Assembly (NCBI RefSeq): GCF_030681155.1
Contig: NZ_JAUXXE010000036.1
Location: forward strand, 1 to 38,522
DNA from: Phenylobacterium sp.
GTDB taxonomy: Bacteria; Pseudomonadota; Alphaproteobacteria; Caulobacterales; Caulobacteraceae
DNA length: 38,522 bases
Reading direction: 5' to 3'
Part shown: positions 8,768 through 16,657 of the stretch, piece after piece
Position numbering within the stretch: position 1 is the first letter of the stretch
Layout: each line of letters opens with the position of its first letter
Notes under the pieces: generated by a model
The model's input: the letters and a program-made list of their open reading frames with translations, nothing else
Database searches by the model: none
What the model was told of the DNA's origin: nothing
Position numbers and translations under genes: made by a program

Positions 8768-9853
8768 TCAGGCCGCTTGGCGCGGCTGGGGTCCCACATA
8801 GATCGATTGCGGGCGGATCAACCGGCCGCCGGCGACCTGTTCACGGGCGTGGGCGATCCAGCCTGCGACCCGGCCCATGGCGAAGACGCAGGTGAAGGCG
8901 GCCGGCGGGAAGTCGAGGGCCTCCAGCAACAGGGCGGTGTAGAACTCGACATTGGTGTCGAGCGCCCGGTCGGGCTTGTGCTCCTTCAGGATGGCCAGGG
9001 CCGCGGCTTCGACGGCCTCGGCGAATGCGACGCGGCCGGGGCGGACGTTCGAGCCTTCGCTCATCTTGCGGACCGCGGTCTTCAGGGCGTCGGCGCGCGG
9101 ATCGCGCACCCGGTAGACGCGGTGGCCAAAGCCCATCAGCCGGTCGCCGCGCGCCAAGGCGCTTTCGATCCAGGCGCGGGCGTTGGCGGGCTGGCCGATC
9201 TCGTCCAGCATCTCGATCACCGGGCCGGGGGCGCCGCCGTGCAGGGGGCCCCTCAGGGCGCTGATCCCGCCCAGCACCGCCGAGGTCAGGCCCGCGCGGG
9301 TCGAGGCGATTACCCGGGCGGCGAAGGTCGAGGCGTTGAGGCCATGATCGCTGACTGTGACCAGATAGGTGTCGAGCGCGTCGATCTGCGCCTGCGTCGC
9401 CGGCTTGCCGCGCAGCATCCGCAGGATGTCGGCGGCGTGGGGCAGGCTGGCGTCGGGCGGTACCGGCGCTTCCCCGGCCTGGCCGCGAACAACGGCGGCG
9501 GTGAAGACGGCGGGCGCCGCCAGCAGCCGCAGTGCGGTGGCTAAGTCATCGCCATCGGCCAGCCGCGCGGTCAGGGCGCGCATGGCCTCGATCGGCGAGC
9601 GATCCAGCAGGCCGGTGTCGAGGCCGGCGACCTCGGAAAACACCTCGACCCGCGCAGCGCCCAGCGCCGCCGTCAGGTCGGACGGCAGATCATCGAAGAA
9701 GCCGCTGAACAATAGGCTGGCTAGGTCCTCGAAACGTGCTCGGCCAGCCAGTTCGTCCAGCGAATGGCCACGGATGATCAGCACGCCGCGCTGGCCGTCC
9801 ACTTCGGACATCACGGTGTGCGCGGCGACAACGTCTTCAAGGCCATCGGACAT
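8768..9853 (-). CDS. citrate synthase/methylcitrate synthase family protein
   Basis: 361 residues from ATG 9853, preceded by AGGAGATACGCC as ribosome binding site; an in-frame extension to 10060 would run through the divergent gene and is rejected. Citrate-synthase motifs: SDHGLNASTFAARV (first catalytic His), MGFGHRVYRVRDPRA (second His) and TNVEFYTALLLEAL, where the usual catalytic Asp is Glu303. The C-terminus GWIAHAREQ with RLIRPQSIYVG is conserved. It is shorter than the ~430-aa hexameric type I citrate synthases and lacks their N-terminal domain, so it resembles the short citrate/2-methylcitrate synthases. It would condense acetyl- or propionyl-CoA with oxaloacetate. Divergent from the HTH-fused paralogue. 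Confidence 0.88.
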   Translation of the reverse strand: MSDGLEDVVAAHTVMSEVDGQRGVLIIRGHSLDELAGRARFEDLASLLFSGFFDDLPSDLTAALGAARVEVFSEVAGLDTGLLDRSPIEAMRALTARLADGDDLATALRLLAAPAVFTAAVVRGQAGEAPVPPDASLPHAADILRMLRGKPATQAQIDALDTYLVTVSDHGLNASTFAARVIASTRAGLTSAVLGGISALRGPLHGGAPGPVIEMLDEIGQPANARAWIESALARGDRLMGFGHRVYRVRDPRADALKTAVRKMSEGSNVRPGRVAFAEAVEAAALAILKEHKPDRALDTNVEFYTALLLEALDFPPAAFTCVFAMGRVAGWIAHAREQVAGGRLIRPQSIYVGPQPRQAA

Positions 9854-9928
9854 GGCGTATCTCCTCTTGCTCGTCGCGATATTTGCCTCCAAGCTTGATC
9901 GGTCAATCTTGATCAACATAATCAATAT
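9854..9928. promoter_or_regulatory. divergent promoter/operator between the two citrate synthase genes
   Basis: A 75-bp spacer, clearly AT-richer than its surroundings at 9890-9928. It contains TTGATC GGTCAA (9895-9906, near-palindrome) and TTGATCAA (9909-9916, perfect palindrome). Rightward, TTGATC (9895-9900) and CATAAT (9917-9922) are 16 bp apart and would place a transcription start at or near the ATG at 9929, which has no Shine-Dalgarno; leaderless expression is possible. Leftward, TTGACC and AATATC (17-bp spacing) could serve the other gene. The motif reading is mine; no binding protein is proven. Confidence 0.45.
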
Positions 9929-11101
9929 ATGCCCAGCCAGGCCGCCAAACCCGCCGAATGGATCGCCGCCGACGAGGCGCGCTCGCGCCTGGGCGTGCGG
10001 CCGCAGACCCTCTACGCCTATGTCAGTCGTGGCCGGGTGCAGGTGCGCGCCGACCCGCACGATCCGCGTCGTAGCCTCTATCGCGCCGCCGACATCGCCT
10101 CGCTCGCCGACCGCAAGACCCGCAGCCGCAAGGTGTCCGATGTCGCCGCCGGGGCCATCGCCTGGGGCGAGCCGGTGCTGGCCTCGGCGATCACCACCGT
10201 CGCCGGGGGCCGGCTTTTCTATCGGGGCCGGGACGCGGTCGAGCTTTCACAAACCGAAACCCTGGAGGCGGTGGCCCGGCTTCTGCGAGGCGGTCATGGC
10301 GCGGCGCTCAAACGCACCGACCGCCCCAAGCCGCCGGAAGGCGCGGACATGCGCAGCCGGGCCTTCGCCGCCCTGGCCGCGCGCGCCGGCATCGATCCAC
10401 CAGCCCGCGGGCGCAATCCCCTGGCCCTGGCGGTGGAGGCCGCGACCCTGCTCGACGTACTGACCGACGCTGTGGCCGGTGAGGTCGGCGGCGGGGCGAT
10501 CGCCAATCGGCTGGCTCTCGCCTGGGGTCTAGGCCCGGGCGGGCCGGGCGCGGACCTGATCCGCCAGTCGCTGGTGCTGCTGGCTGACCACGAGCTCAAC
10601 GCCTCGACGTTCGCCGCGCGGGTGGCGGCGTCCACCGGCGCTTCGCTCGCGGCCTCGGGACTGGCTGGGCTAGCTGCGCTGTCTGGCCCGCGTCATGGCG
10701 GCGCGGCGGCCGCGGTCCAGAGTCTGGCGCGTGAGGCCGCTCAGACCAGCCCCCGCGCCGTCATCGCCGCGCGGCTGGCGGAGGATCGCTCCATCCCGGG
10801 ATTTGGTCATCCGCTCTATTCGGATGGGGATCCGCGGGCCGAGGCGTTGCTGGAGCGGTTCGACCTGACGCCGCAGATGGCCCGTCTCTCCTCGGCGGTG
10901 ACGGCCGTCACCGGCCTGCCGCCCAATGTCGATTTCGCGCTGGTGGCGATGTCGGAGAGACTGAAGCTACCGCAGGACGCGCCCTTCGCCCTGTTCGCCG
11001 TGGCCCGCTGCGCAGGCTGGATCGCCCACGCCATCGAGCAGGGACAGACCGATCAACTGATCCGCCCCCGAGCCCGCTATGTCGGCGTCGAGGTCGCCTG
11101 A
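9929..11101 (+). CDS. helix-turn-helix/citrate synthase fusion protein
   Basis: 390 residues. Residues ~10-65 (EWIAADEARSRLGVRPQTLY, SRGRVQVRADPHDPRRSLYR, DIASLADRK) form a MerR/excisionase-like winged helix-turn-helix: an LGV-Q-LY-YVSRG turn, then a basic wing. From about residue 75 the citrate-synthase fold starts, with LADHELNASTFAARV (first His), IPGFGHPLYSDGDPRA (second His, Pro replacing the usual Arg) and LPPNVDFALVAM (catalytic Asp present), then CAGWIAHAIEQ and LIRPRARYVG. The large N-domain is compressed. Catalysis looks possible, but the DNA-binding segment and the divergent paralogue suggest a metabolite-sensing or autoregulatory role (inference). Such fusions exist in databases but are poorly characterised. 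Confidence 0.85.
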   Translation: MPSQAAKPAEWIAADEARSRLGVRPQTLYAYVSRGRVQVRADPHDPRRSLYRAADIASLADRKTRSRKVSDVAAGAIAWGEPVLASAITTVAGGRLFYRGRDAVELSQTETLEAVARLLRGGHGAALKRTDRPKPPEGADMRSRAFAALAARAGIDPPARGRNPLALAVEAATLLDVLTDAVAGEVGGGAIANRLALAWGLGPGGPGADLIRQSLVLLADHELNASTFAARVAASTGASLAASGLAGLAALSGPRHGGAAAAVQSLAREAAQTSPRAVIAARLAEDRSIPGFGHPLYSDGDPRAEALLERFDLTPQMARLSSAVTAVTGLPPNVDFALVAMSERLKLPQDAPFALFAVARCAGWIAHAIEQGQTDQLIRPRARYVGVEVA

Positions 11102-11167
11102 CGCGTTTCTCCCCTGGCGTTAGTCCCAATTTCCATCAATCCTCAGGTTGTATCCGCGAGGTTGGTG

Positions 11168-11980
11168 ATGATTGGCGCGACGTTGTTGGGCTGGATTCTG
11201 CTGGCCCTGATCCAGATCATCGCCGCCGAGGCGGGATATCGCCTGCACAACTTCGCCAGGGCGCGGCGCAAGGAAAACCCCGACGACGAGGATGAGGGCT
11301 CGGGCTACGTGCTCAGCGCCGCGCTCGGTCTGCTCGGCCTGTTGATCGCCTTCGTGTTCAGCATGGCGGCGGCCCACCACGAGAGTCGCCGCGATCTGGT
11401 CCTGCGGGAGGCCGACGCGATTTCGTCAGCCGTGCAGCACTACCAACTGCTCCCCGAGCCGCATCGCACAAAGCTGATCTACACGATGGCCGACTATGTG
11501 AAGGTCCGGCGGGAGTTCTTCGATGTCGGGGCCGACTTCGACAAGATCGACGAAACCATGATCCGCGCCGAGGCGCTGCAGGAGGTGATCTGGAACGAGG
11601 CGGGGGTGGCCTTGGCCCTGCCCGAGGCTCAGCGGCTTACGGTCCCCGTGCTGAACATCACCAGCCAGATGTTCGATTCCGCTGCGTTGCGCTACCAGGC
11701 GCTGAACGTGAAGGTGCCCGAGCGCGCCCTGCAGGTGCTGATCCTCTACGCCATCGTCACCGCAGCGATCATGGGCCACGGCCTGGCGCCGGGGGGGCGA
11801 CGTCACTTCACCTCGACTGCGGGACTGTTCCTGTTGATCGCCCTGGCCATCAGCCTGGTCATAGACCTGGATAGCCCCCGCGTCGGCAGCGTCCACGTCT
11901 CCCAAGCGCCGATGGAGCGAGTGATAGACCAAGTGCTCGCGACGGCGGCGAAGCTGCCGCCCGCCGCCACCGCGAACTGA
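11168..11980 (+). CDS. DUF4239 (bestrophin-like) membrane protein
   Basis: 270 residues from ATG 11168; TTG 11162 and GTG 11165 are in-frame alternatives, but GCGAGG at 11156-11161 is best placed for the ATG. Membrane helices occur at the N-terminus (LLGWILLALIQIIAAEAGY), at ~55-75 (LSAALGLLGLLIAFVFSMAA), and two near the C-terminus (LQVLILYAIVTAAIMGHGLA; STAGLFLLIALAISLVIDLD). The sequence FSMAAAHHESRRDLVLREADAI and the late DLDSPRVGSVHVSQAPM are typical of DUF4239, a family distantly likened to bestrophin channels. No function is established. It converges on gltB with 4 bp between the stop codons. Confidence 0.75.
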   Translation: MIGATLLGWILLALIQIIAAEAGYRLHNFARARRKENPDDEDEGSGYVLSAALGLLGLLIAFVFSMAAAHHESRRDLVLREADAISSAVQHYQLLPEPHRTKLIYTMADYVKVRREFFDVGADFDKIDETMIRAEALQEVIWNEAGVALALPEAQRLTVPVLNITSQMFDSAALRYQALNVKVPERALQVLILYAIVTAAIMGHGLAPGGRRHFTSTAGLFLLIALAISLVIDLDSPRVGSVHVSQAPMERVIDQVLATAAKLPPAATAN

Positions 11981-11984
11981 TCTG

Positions 11985-14900
11985 TCAGGCCCGGTGGTGG
12001 ACCGCTTCCTCCTCGGCCAGCGGCTTGTCCAGGCGGCCGACCATTTCCTTGGGCACGACCTGCCAGAACTTCCCCAGGTGGCGGTCCCAATCTCGCAGGA
12101 TGCCGGCGGCGAAGGCCGAGCCGGTTTCCCGGGCGTGTTCCTCTACGAGCGCCTTGAGCTCGGACTCCCAGTGCCGCGTCCCGATCCGCTGCACCACGAC
12201 GCTGTCGGTGTTCAGCATGGTCAGGAAGCGGTCGTGGAGATCGAGCACGAAGGCCATGCCGCCGGTCATGCCGGCCGCGAAGTTGAAGCCGACCGGCCCC
12301 AGCACCACCGCCCGGCCGCCAGTCATATATTCCAGCCCATTGGCGCCCATGCCCTCGACCACCGCGACGGCGCCTGAGTTGCGCACGCCGAACCGCTCGC
12401 CGGCCAGGCCCGCGGCGAACAGCTTCCCACTCGTCGCCCCATAGAGGACGGTGTTGCCGAGGATGGCGTTGGTCTCCGGCGCGGCCAGGTGCGGCGAGGG
12501 TCGGATGATGATCGTCGCGCCCGACAGGCCCTTGCCGACATAGTCGTTGGCTTCGCCGGTCAGCTCGATGCGCAGGCCTTGGACCGCAAAGGCGCCCAGG
12601 CTCTGTCCCGCCGAACCCTTGAGCTGGACGGTCAGGTGACCGGCCGGCAAGGCGTGCATCCCGAACCGCCGCGTGATGTGCGAGGAGGTCCGCGAGCCGA
12701 TGGCCCGGGCGGTGTTCTGCACCGTGTAGGTCAGCTGCATCTTCTCGCCCCGCTCGAGCAGCGGGGCCGCGTCACGGACGATCTGGGCGTCGAGGGTGTC
12801 GGGCACCTCGTTGCGGCCCTCCACCGTGCAGTAGGGCGCGTTGTGGCCCGGATCGGCCTTCACCAGCAGCGGGTTGAGGTCGAGGTCGTCGAGGTGCTCG
12901 CCGCCGCGGCTGACCTGTTGCAGCAGGTCTGTGCGGCCGACGATCTCGGTCAGCGATCGGAAGCCCAGGCTGGCCAGGATTTCACGCACTTCCTCGGCGA
13001 TGAAGGTGAAGAGGTTGATCACCTTTTCCGGGCTGCCGGAGAACTTGCCCCGCAGCGCCTCGTCCTGGGTGCAGACCCCGACCGGGCAGGTGTTGGAGTG
13101 GCACTGGCGCACCATGATGCAGCCCATGGCGATTAGGCTGGCGGTGCCGATGCCGAACTCCTCAGCGCCCAGCATGGCGGCGATGACGATGTCGCGGCCG
13201 GTCCGCATCCCGCCGTCGGCGCGCAGGCGCACCGAGTGGCGCAGGTTGTTCAGGGTCAGGACCTGGTTGGCCTCCGACAGCCCCATCTCCCAGGGGCCGC
13301 CGGCATATTTGATCGAGGTCTGCGGCGACGCGCCGGTGCCGCCGACATTGCCGGAGATCAGGATCACGTCGGCCTTGGCCTTGGCGACCCCGGCGGCGAT
13401 GGCGCCGATACCGGTCATGGCGACCAGCTTCACGCAGACCCGGGCGTCCGGGTTGATCTGCTTCAGGTCGTAGATGAGCTGGGCCAGGTCCTCGATGGAA
13501 TAGATGTCGTGGTGCGGCGGTGGGCTGATCAGCTTCACGCCGGGCGTCGCATGACGCAGCTTGGCGATTAGTTCGGTGACTTTGAAACCAGGAAGTTGGC
13601 CGCCCTCGCCGGGCTTGGCGCCCTGGCTGACCTTGATCTCGATCTCGCGGCATTGGTTCAGATATTCGGCGGTCACGCCGAACCGGCCCGAGGCGATCTG
13701 CTTGACCGCCGAGTTCGGATTGTCGCCGTTGGGCAGCGGCTTGTAGCGGGCCGGGTCCTCGCCGCCCTCGCCGGAGACGCTCTTCGCCCCGATCCGGTTC
13801 ATGGCGATGTTCAGCACGCCGTGCGCTTCAGGCGAGAGCGCGCCCATGCTCATGCCCGGCGTCAGGAAGCGCTTGCGGATCTCGTTGACGCTCTCGACCT
13901 CGTCCAGCGAGACCGGCTTGGCGCTCGAGCGCAGGTCCAGGAGGTCGCGCAGCTGGATGGTCGGCATCCGGCGCATGCCCTCGGAGAAGGCCTTGTAGGT
14001 TCCATAGTCGCCGGTGTCGCAGGCCCGCTGCAGGGTGTGGATCATGCGCGCCTCGAAGGCGTGGCTCTCGCCTGAGCGCCGCACCTTGTAGAATCCGCCG
14101 ACCGGCAGGCTGATGGCTGAGGCGTCCCAGGCCTTGCGATGCAGTTCGACCGCCTTGGCTTCCAGACCGGCCAAGCCGATGCCGGAGATGCGCGAGGGCA
14201 TGCCGGGGAAGAACTCGGCGACCAGCGCGCGCGAGAGGCCAACCGCTTCGAAGTTGTAGCCGCCGCGGTAGGAGGAGATCACCGCGATCCCCATCTTGGC
14301 GATGATCTTCAGCAGCCCGCCCTCGATGGCGTGCTTGAAGTTCAGGCAGACCTCGCGGAGCGACAGCTCCCCTGTCAGGCCCCGTTCCATTCGGTCCTGG
14401 AAGCTTTCCTGGGCCAGGTAGGCGTTCACCGCCGTCGCCCCGACCCCGACCAGCACCGCGAAATAGTGGGTGTCGAGGCACTCGGCCGAGCGGACGATGA
14501 TCGAGACGTAGGAGCGCAGGCCCTTGGACACCAGCCAGGCGTGGACGCCGCCGGTCGCCAGGATCATCGGCAGGGCCACCCGGCCCGGGCCGCTGGCCTC
14601 GTCGCTGAGCACGATGGTGGCGCAGCCGCGTAGGGCTGCGTCCTCCGCCTCGGCGCGGATGCGGTCGAGATTGGCGCGCAGGGCGTCGCCCGGCCGGCTC
14701 TCATCGGCCGGGATCGGCATTGTGGCGTCGATCACCGCGACGTTCTTCTCGCCGATGAAGCCGATGATCCGCTGGTACATCCCGGTGGTCAGCACCGGGC
14801 TTTCCAGCACAAATACGTCGGTCTGTGCTTCGTCCTGAGCCAGGATGTTGCCCAGGTTCTTGAAACGGGTCTTCAGGCTCATCACCGAGGTTTCCCGCAA

Positions 14901-16652
14901 GGAGTCGATCGGCGGGTTGGTGACCTGGCTGAAGTTCTGGCGGAAGAAGTGCGACAGCGGCCGGTACTGGTCGCTCAGCACGGCCAGCGGCGCATCGTCC
15001 CCCATCGAGCCGACAGCTTCCTTGCCGTCCTCGACCATGGGGGCGAGCAGCAGTTCGATGTCTTCCAGGCTGAGGCCGGCGGCCACCTGCCGGCGGATCA
15101 GTTCCTCGCGGCCATAGGCGCGCGGTTCGGGGCCGGGCGCGATCTCGGTTTCCAGATCGACCATGTTGCCTAGCCACTGGTCGTAGGGGTGGCGCTGGGC
15201 CAGGTGGTCGATGATCTCGTCCTCGCCGTAGAGCCGGCCCTCGGCCAGATCGATGGCCAGCATGCGGCCGGCGGCGATGTGGGACTTCTTGACGATCCGG
15301 GCTTCGTCGATCCGGCACATGCCGGCCTCCGAACCCATGATCAGCAGGCCGTCGTCGGTATAGGTGACCCGCAGCGGGCGTAGGCCGTTGCGGTCCTTGC
15401 CGGCCACCACCCAGCGGCCGTCGCTGGCGCAGATGGCGGCGGGGCCGTCCCACGGCTCCATCACCGAATTGCAGTAGGCGTAAAGCGCCTTGTGGGCCGG
15501 CTTGATCTGCTCGTCCGAGCGCGCATTCCACGCTTCGGGCATCAGCAGGGCCTTGGCCATCGGCGCATCGCGGCCGGCCCGAACCAGCACCTCGAAGGTG
15601 TTGTCCAGCGCCATCGAGTCCGAGCCGTGCGGGTCCTGGATGACCGGCTTCACGTCGTCGCCCAGTTCCCCGAAGGCGTCGGCCGCCATCCGGATCTCGT
15701 GGGACTTCATCCAGTTGACGTTGCCCTTCTTGGTGTTGATCTCGCCGTTGTGGGCCAGCATCCGGAACGGCTGAGCCAGCCGCCATTCGGGGAAGGTGTT
15801 GGTCGAATAGCGTTGGTGGAAGATCGCCACGGCGGCCGAGAACCGCTCGTCGCGCAGGTCGGGATAGAACTCGTCGATGTGCTCGGCGAGGAACATGCCT
15901 TTGTAGATCAGCTGCCGGGCCGAGAACGAGCACAGGTAGAAGTGCTGGATGCCGGCGGCGGCGACACGCTTCTCGATCCGCTTGCGGCAAAGGAACAGGG
16001 CCCGCTCCAGCGGCTCGCCCTCCAAGCCCGCTGGCGGAGACAGCATGATCTGCTCGATCTCGGGACGGGTGGCGTTGGCCTTCTCGCCGATGACCGAGGT
16101 GTCCACCGGCACTTGGCGCCAGCCAAAGATGTAGAAGCCGAACCGCAGGGCCTCGGCCTCGACGATGGTCCGGGCCGCTTCCTGGGCCGAAAGGTCGTTG
16201 CGCGGCAGGAACACCTGGCCGACAGCAATGGGGCCTGGCCGCAGCACGTGGCCGATCCGGGCCACCTGGTCGGCGAAGAAGTCCTGTGGGACCGACAGCA
16301 GCACGCCGGCGCCGTCGCCGGTCTTTCCGTCGGCGTCGACAGCGCCACGGTGCCAGACCGACTTAAGTGCGCGCAGGGCCAGTTCGACGACCTCACGGCG
16401 CGGCTTGCCGTCCAGGGCGCAAACCAGCCCGACCCCGCAGGCGTCGCGCTCATCGCCGGGACTATAGGCGTGACCCTCGGTGAGCAATTGGCGGTTGGCG
16501 AGATAGCGCGCCGCATCACCATCCCCGCTCGTCCCGGCGAAAGCCGGGATCCAAGCTGTGTCTAGGTTGATCGCCGGGCCGGCGGACTGGGTGGAGAGGC
16601 CGCTTGGGTCTCGGCTTTCGCCGGGATGAGCGGGGGGGAGGCGGTCGCTCAT
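11985..16652 (-). CDS. gltB: glutamate synthase (NADPH) large subunit GltB
   Basis: 1555 residues. The alpha subunit takes ammonia from glutamine and, with GltD, makes two glutamates from glutamine and 2-oxoglutarate in the cytoplasm. Order: propeptide 1-71; class II amidotransferase starting at Cys72 in ERDACGVGLVCALDG; central domain; FMN synthase domain with VILISGNVGGTGASPQTSIK; a [3Fe-4S] motif CIMVRQCHSNTCPVGVC (about residue 1180); and a C-terminal GXGXG beta-helix (GGRAVVLGPVGFNFAAGMTG). The N-terminus must be cleaved before Cys72 to activate. Residues ~8-43 (HPGESRDPS ... AWIPAFAGTSG) are translated palindromic repeat, doubling the normal propeptide. Start ATG follows CGGAG; gltD ends 5 bp upstream. 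Confidence 0.98.
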   Translation of the reverse strand: MSDRLPPAHPGESRDPSGLSTQSAGPAINLDTAWIPAFAGTSGDGDAARYLANRQLLTEGHAYSPGDERDACGVGLVCALDGKPRREVVELALRALKSVWHRGAVDADGKTGDGAGVLLSVPQDFFADQVARIGHVLRPGPIAVGQVFLPRNDLSAQEAARTIVEAEALRFGFYIFGWRQVPVDTSVIGEKANATRPEIEQIMLSPPAGLEGEPLERALFLCRKRIEKRVAAAGIQHFYLCSFSARQLIYKGMFLAEHIDEFYPDLRDERFSAAVAIFHQRYSTNTFPEWRLAQPFRMLAHNGEINTKKGNVNWMKSHEIRMAADAFGELGDDVKPVIQDPHGSDSMALDNTFEVLVRAGRDAPMAKALLMPEAWNARSDEQIKPAHKALYAYCNSVMEPWDGPAAICASDGRWVVAGKDRNGLRPLRVTYTDDGLLIMGSEAGMCRIDEARIVKKSHIAAGRMLAIDLAEGRLYGEDEIIDHLAQRHPYDQWLGNMVDLETEIAPGPEPRAYGREELIRRQVAAGLSLEDIELLLAPMVEDGKEAVGSMGDDAPLAVLSDQYRPLSHFFRQNFSQVTNPPIDSLRETSVMSLKTRFKNLGNILAQDEAQTDVFVLESPVLTTGMYQRIIGFIGEKNVAVIDATMPIPADESRPGDALRANLDRIRAEAEDAALRGCATIVLSDEASGPGRVALPMILATGGVHAWLVSKGLRSYVSIIVRSAECLDTHYFAVLVGVGATAVNAYLAQESFQDRMERGLTGELSLREVCLNFKHAIEGGLLKIIAKMGIAVISSYRGGYNFEAVGLSRALVAEFFPGMPSRISGIGLAGLEAKAVELHRKAWDASAISLPVGGFYKVRRSGESHAFEARMIHTLQRACDTGDYGTYKAFSEGMRRMPTIQLRDLLDLRSSAKPVSLDEVESVNEIRKRFLTPGMSMGALSPEAHGVLNIAMNRIGAKSVSGEGGEDPARYKPLPNGDNPNSAVKQIASGRFGVTAEYLNQCREIEIKVSQGAKPGEGGQLPGFKVTELIAKLRHATPGVKLISPPPHHDIYSIEDLAQLIYDLKQINPDARVCVKLVAMTGIGAIAAGVAKAKADVILISGNVGGTGASPQTSIKYAGGPWEMGLSEANQVLTLNNLRHSVRLRADGGMRTGRDIVIAAMLGAEEFGIGTASLIAMGCIMVRQCHSNTCPVGVCTQDEALRGKFSGSPEKVINLFTFIAEEVREILASLGFRSLTEIVGRTDLLQQVSRGGEHLDDLDLNPLLVKADPGHNAPYCTVEGRNEVPDTLDAQIVRDAAPLLERGEKMQLTYTVQNTARAIGSRTSSHITRRFGMHALPAGHLTVQLKGSAGQSLGAFAVQGLRIELTGEANDYVGKGLSGATIIIRPSPHLAAPETNAILGNTVLYGATSGKLFAAGLAGERFGVRNSGAVAVVEGMGANGLEYMTGGRAVVLGPVGFNFAAGMTGGMAFVLDLHDRFLTMLNTDSVVVQRIGTRHWESELKALVEEHARETGSAFAAGILRDWDRHLGKFWQVVPKEMVGRLDKPLAEEEAVHHRA
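16525..16634. repeat. palindromic repeat inserted in frame within gltB 5' coding region
   Basis: Two inverted arms: 16525-16555 (containing CGTCCCGGCGAAAGCCGGGA) and 16602-16634 (containing TCTCGGCTTTCGCCGGGATG). The arms pair with only a few mismatches over ~28 nt and enclose ~46 nt; each arm also has its own CCCGGC-GAAA-GCCGGG mini-hairpin. Elements with this core, which translate as PGESRDPS or WIPAFAGT, are dispersed in many alphaproteobacterial genomes. Here the element is read as part of the GltB propeptide without breaking the frame. Confidence 0.85.
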
Positions 16653-16657
16653 ATGAC

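Noticed and set aside
9854..10060. N-terminal extension of the first citrate synthase
   Set aside because: It would run through the promoter spacer and into the divergent gene; the ATG at 9853 has a strong ribosome binding site.
16525..16634. Insertion sequence in gltB
   Set aside because: The element is only ~110 bp, encodes nothing of its own and leaves the gltB frame open; it is a small palindromic repeat.
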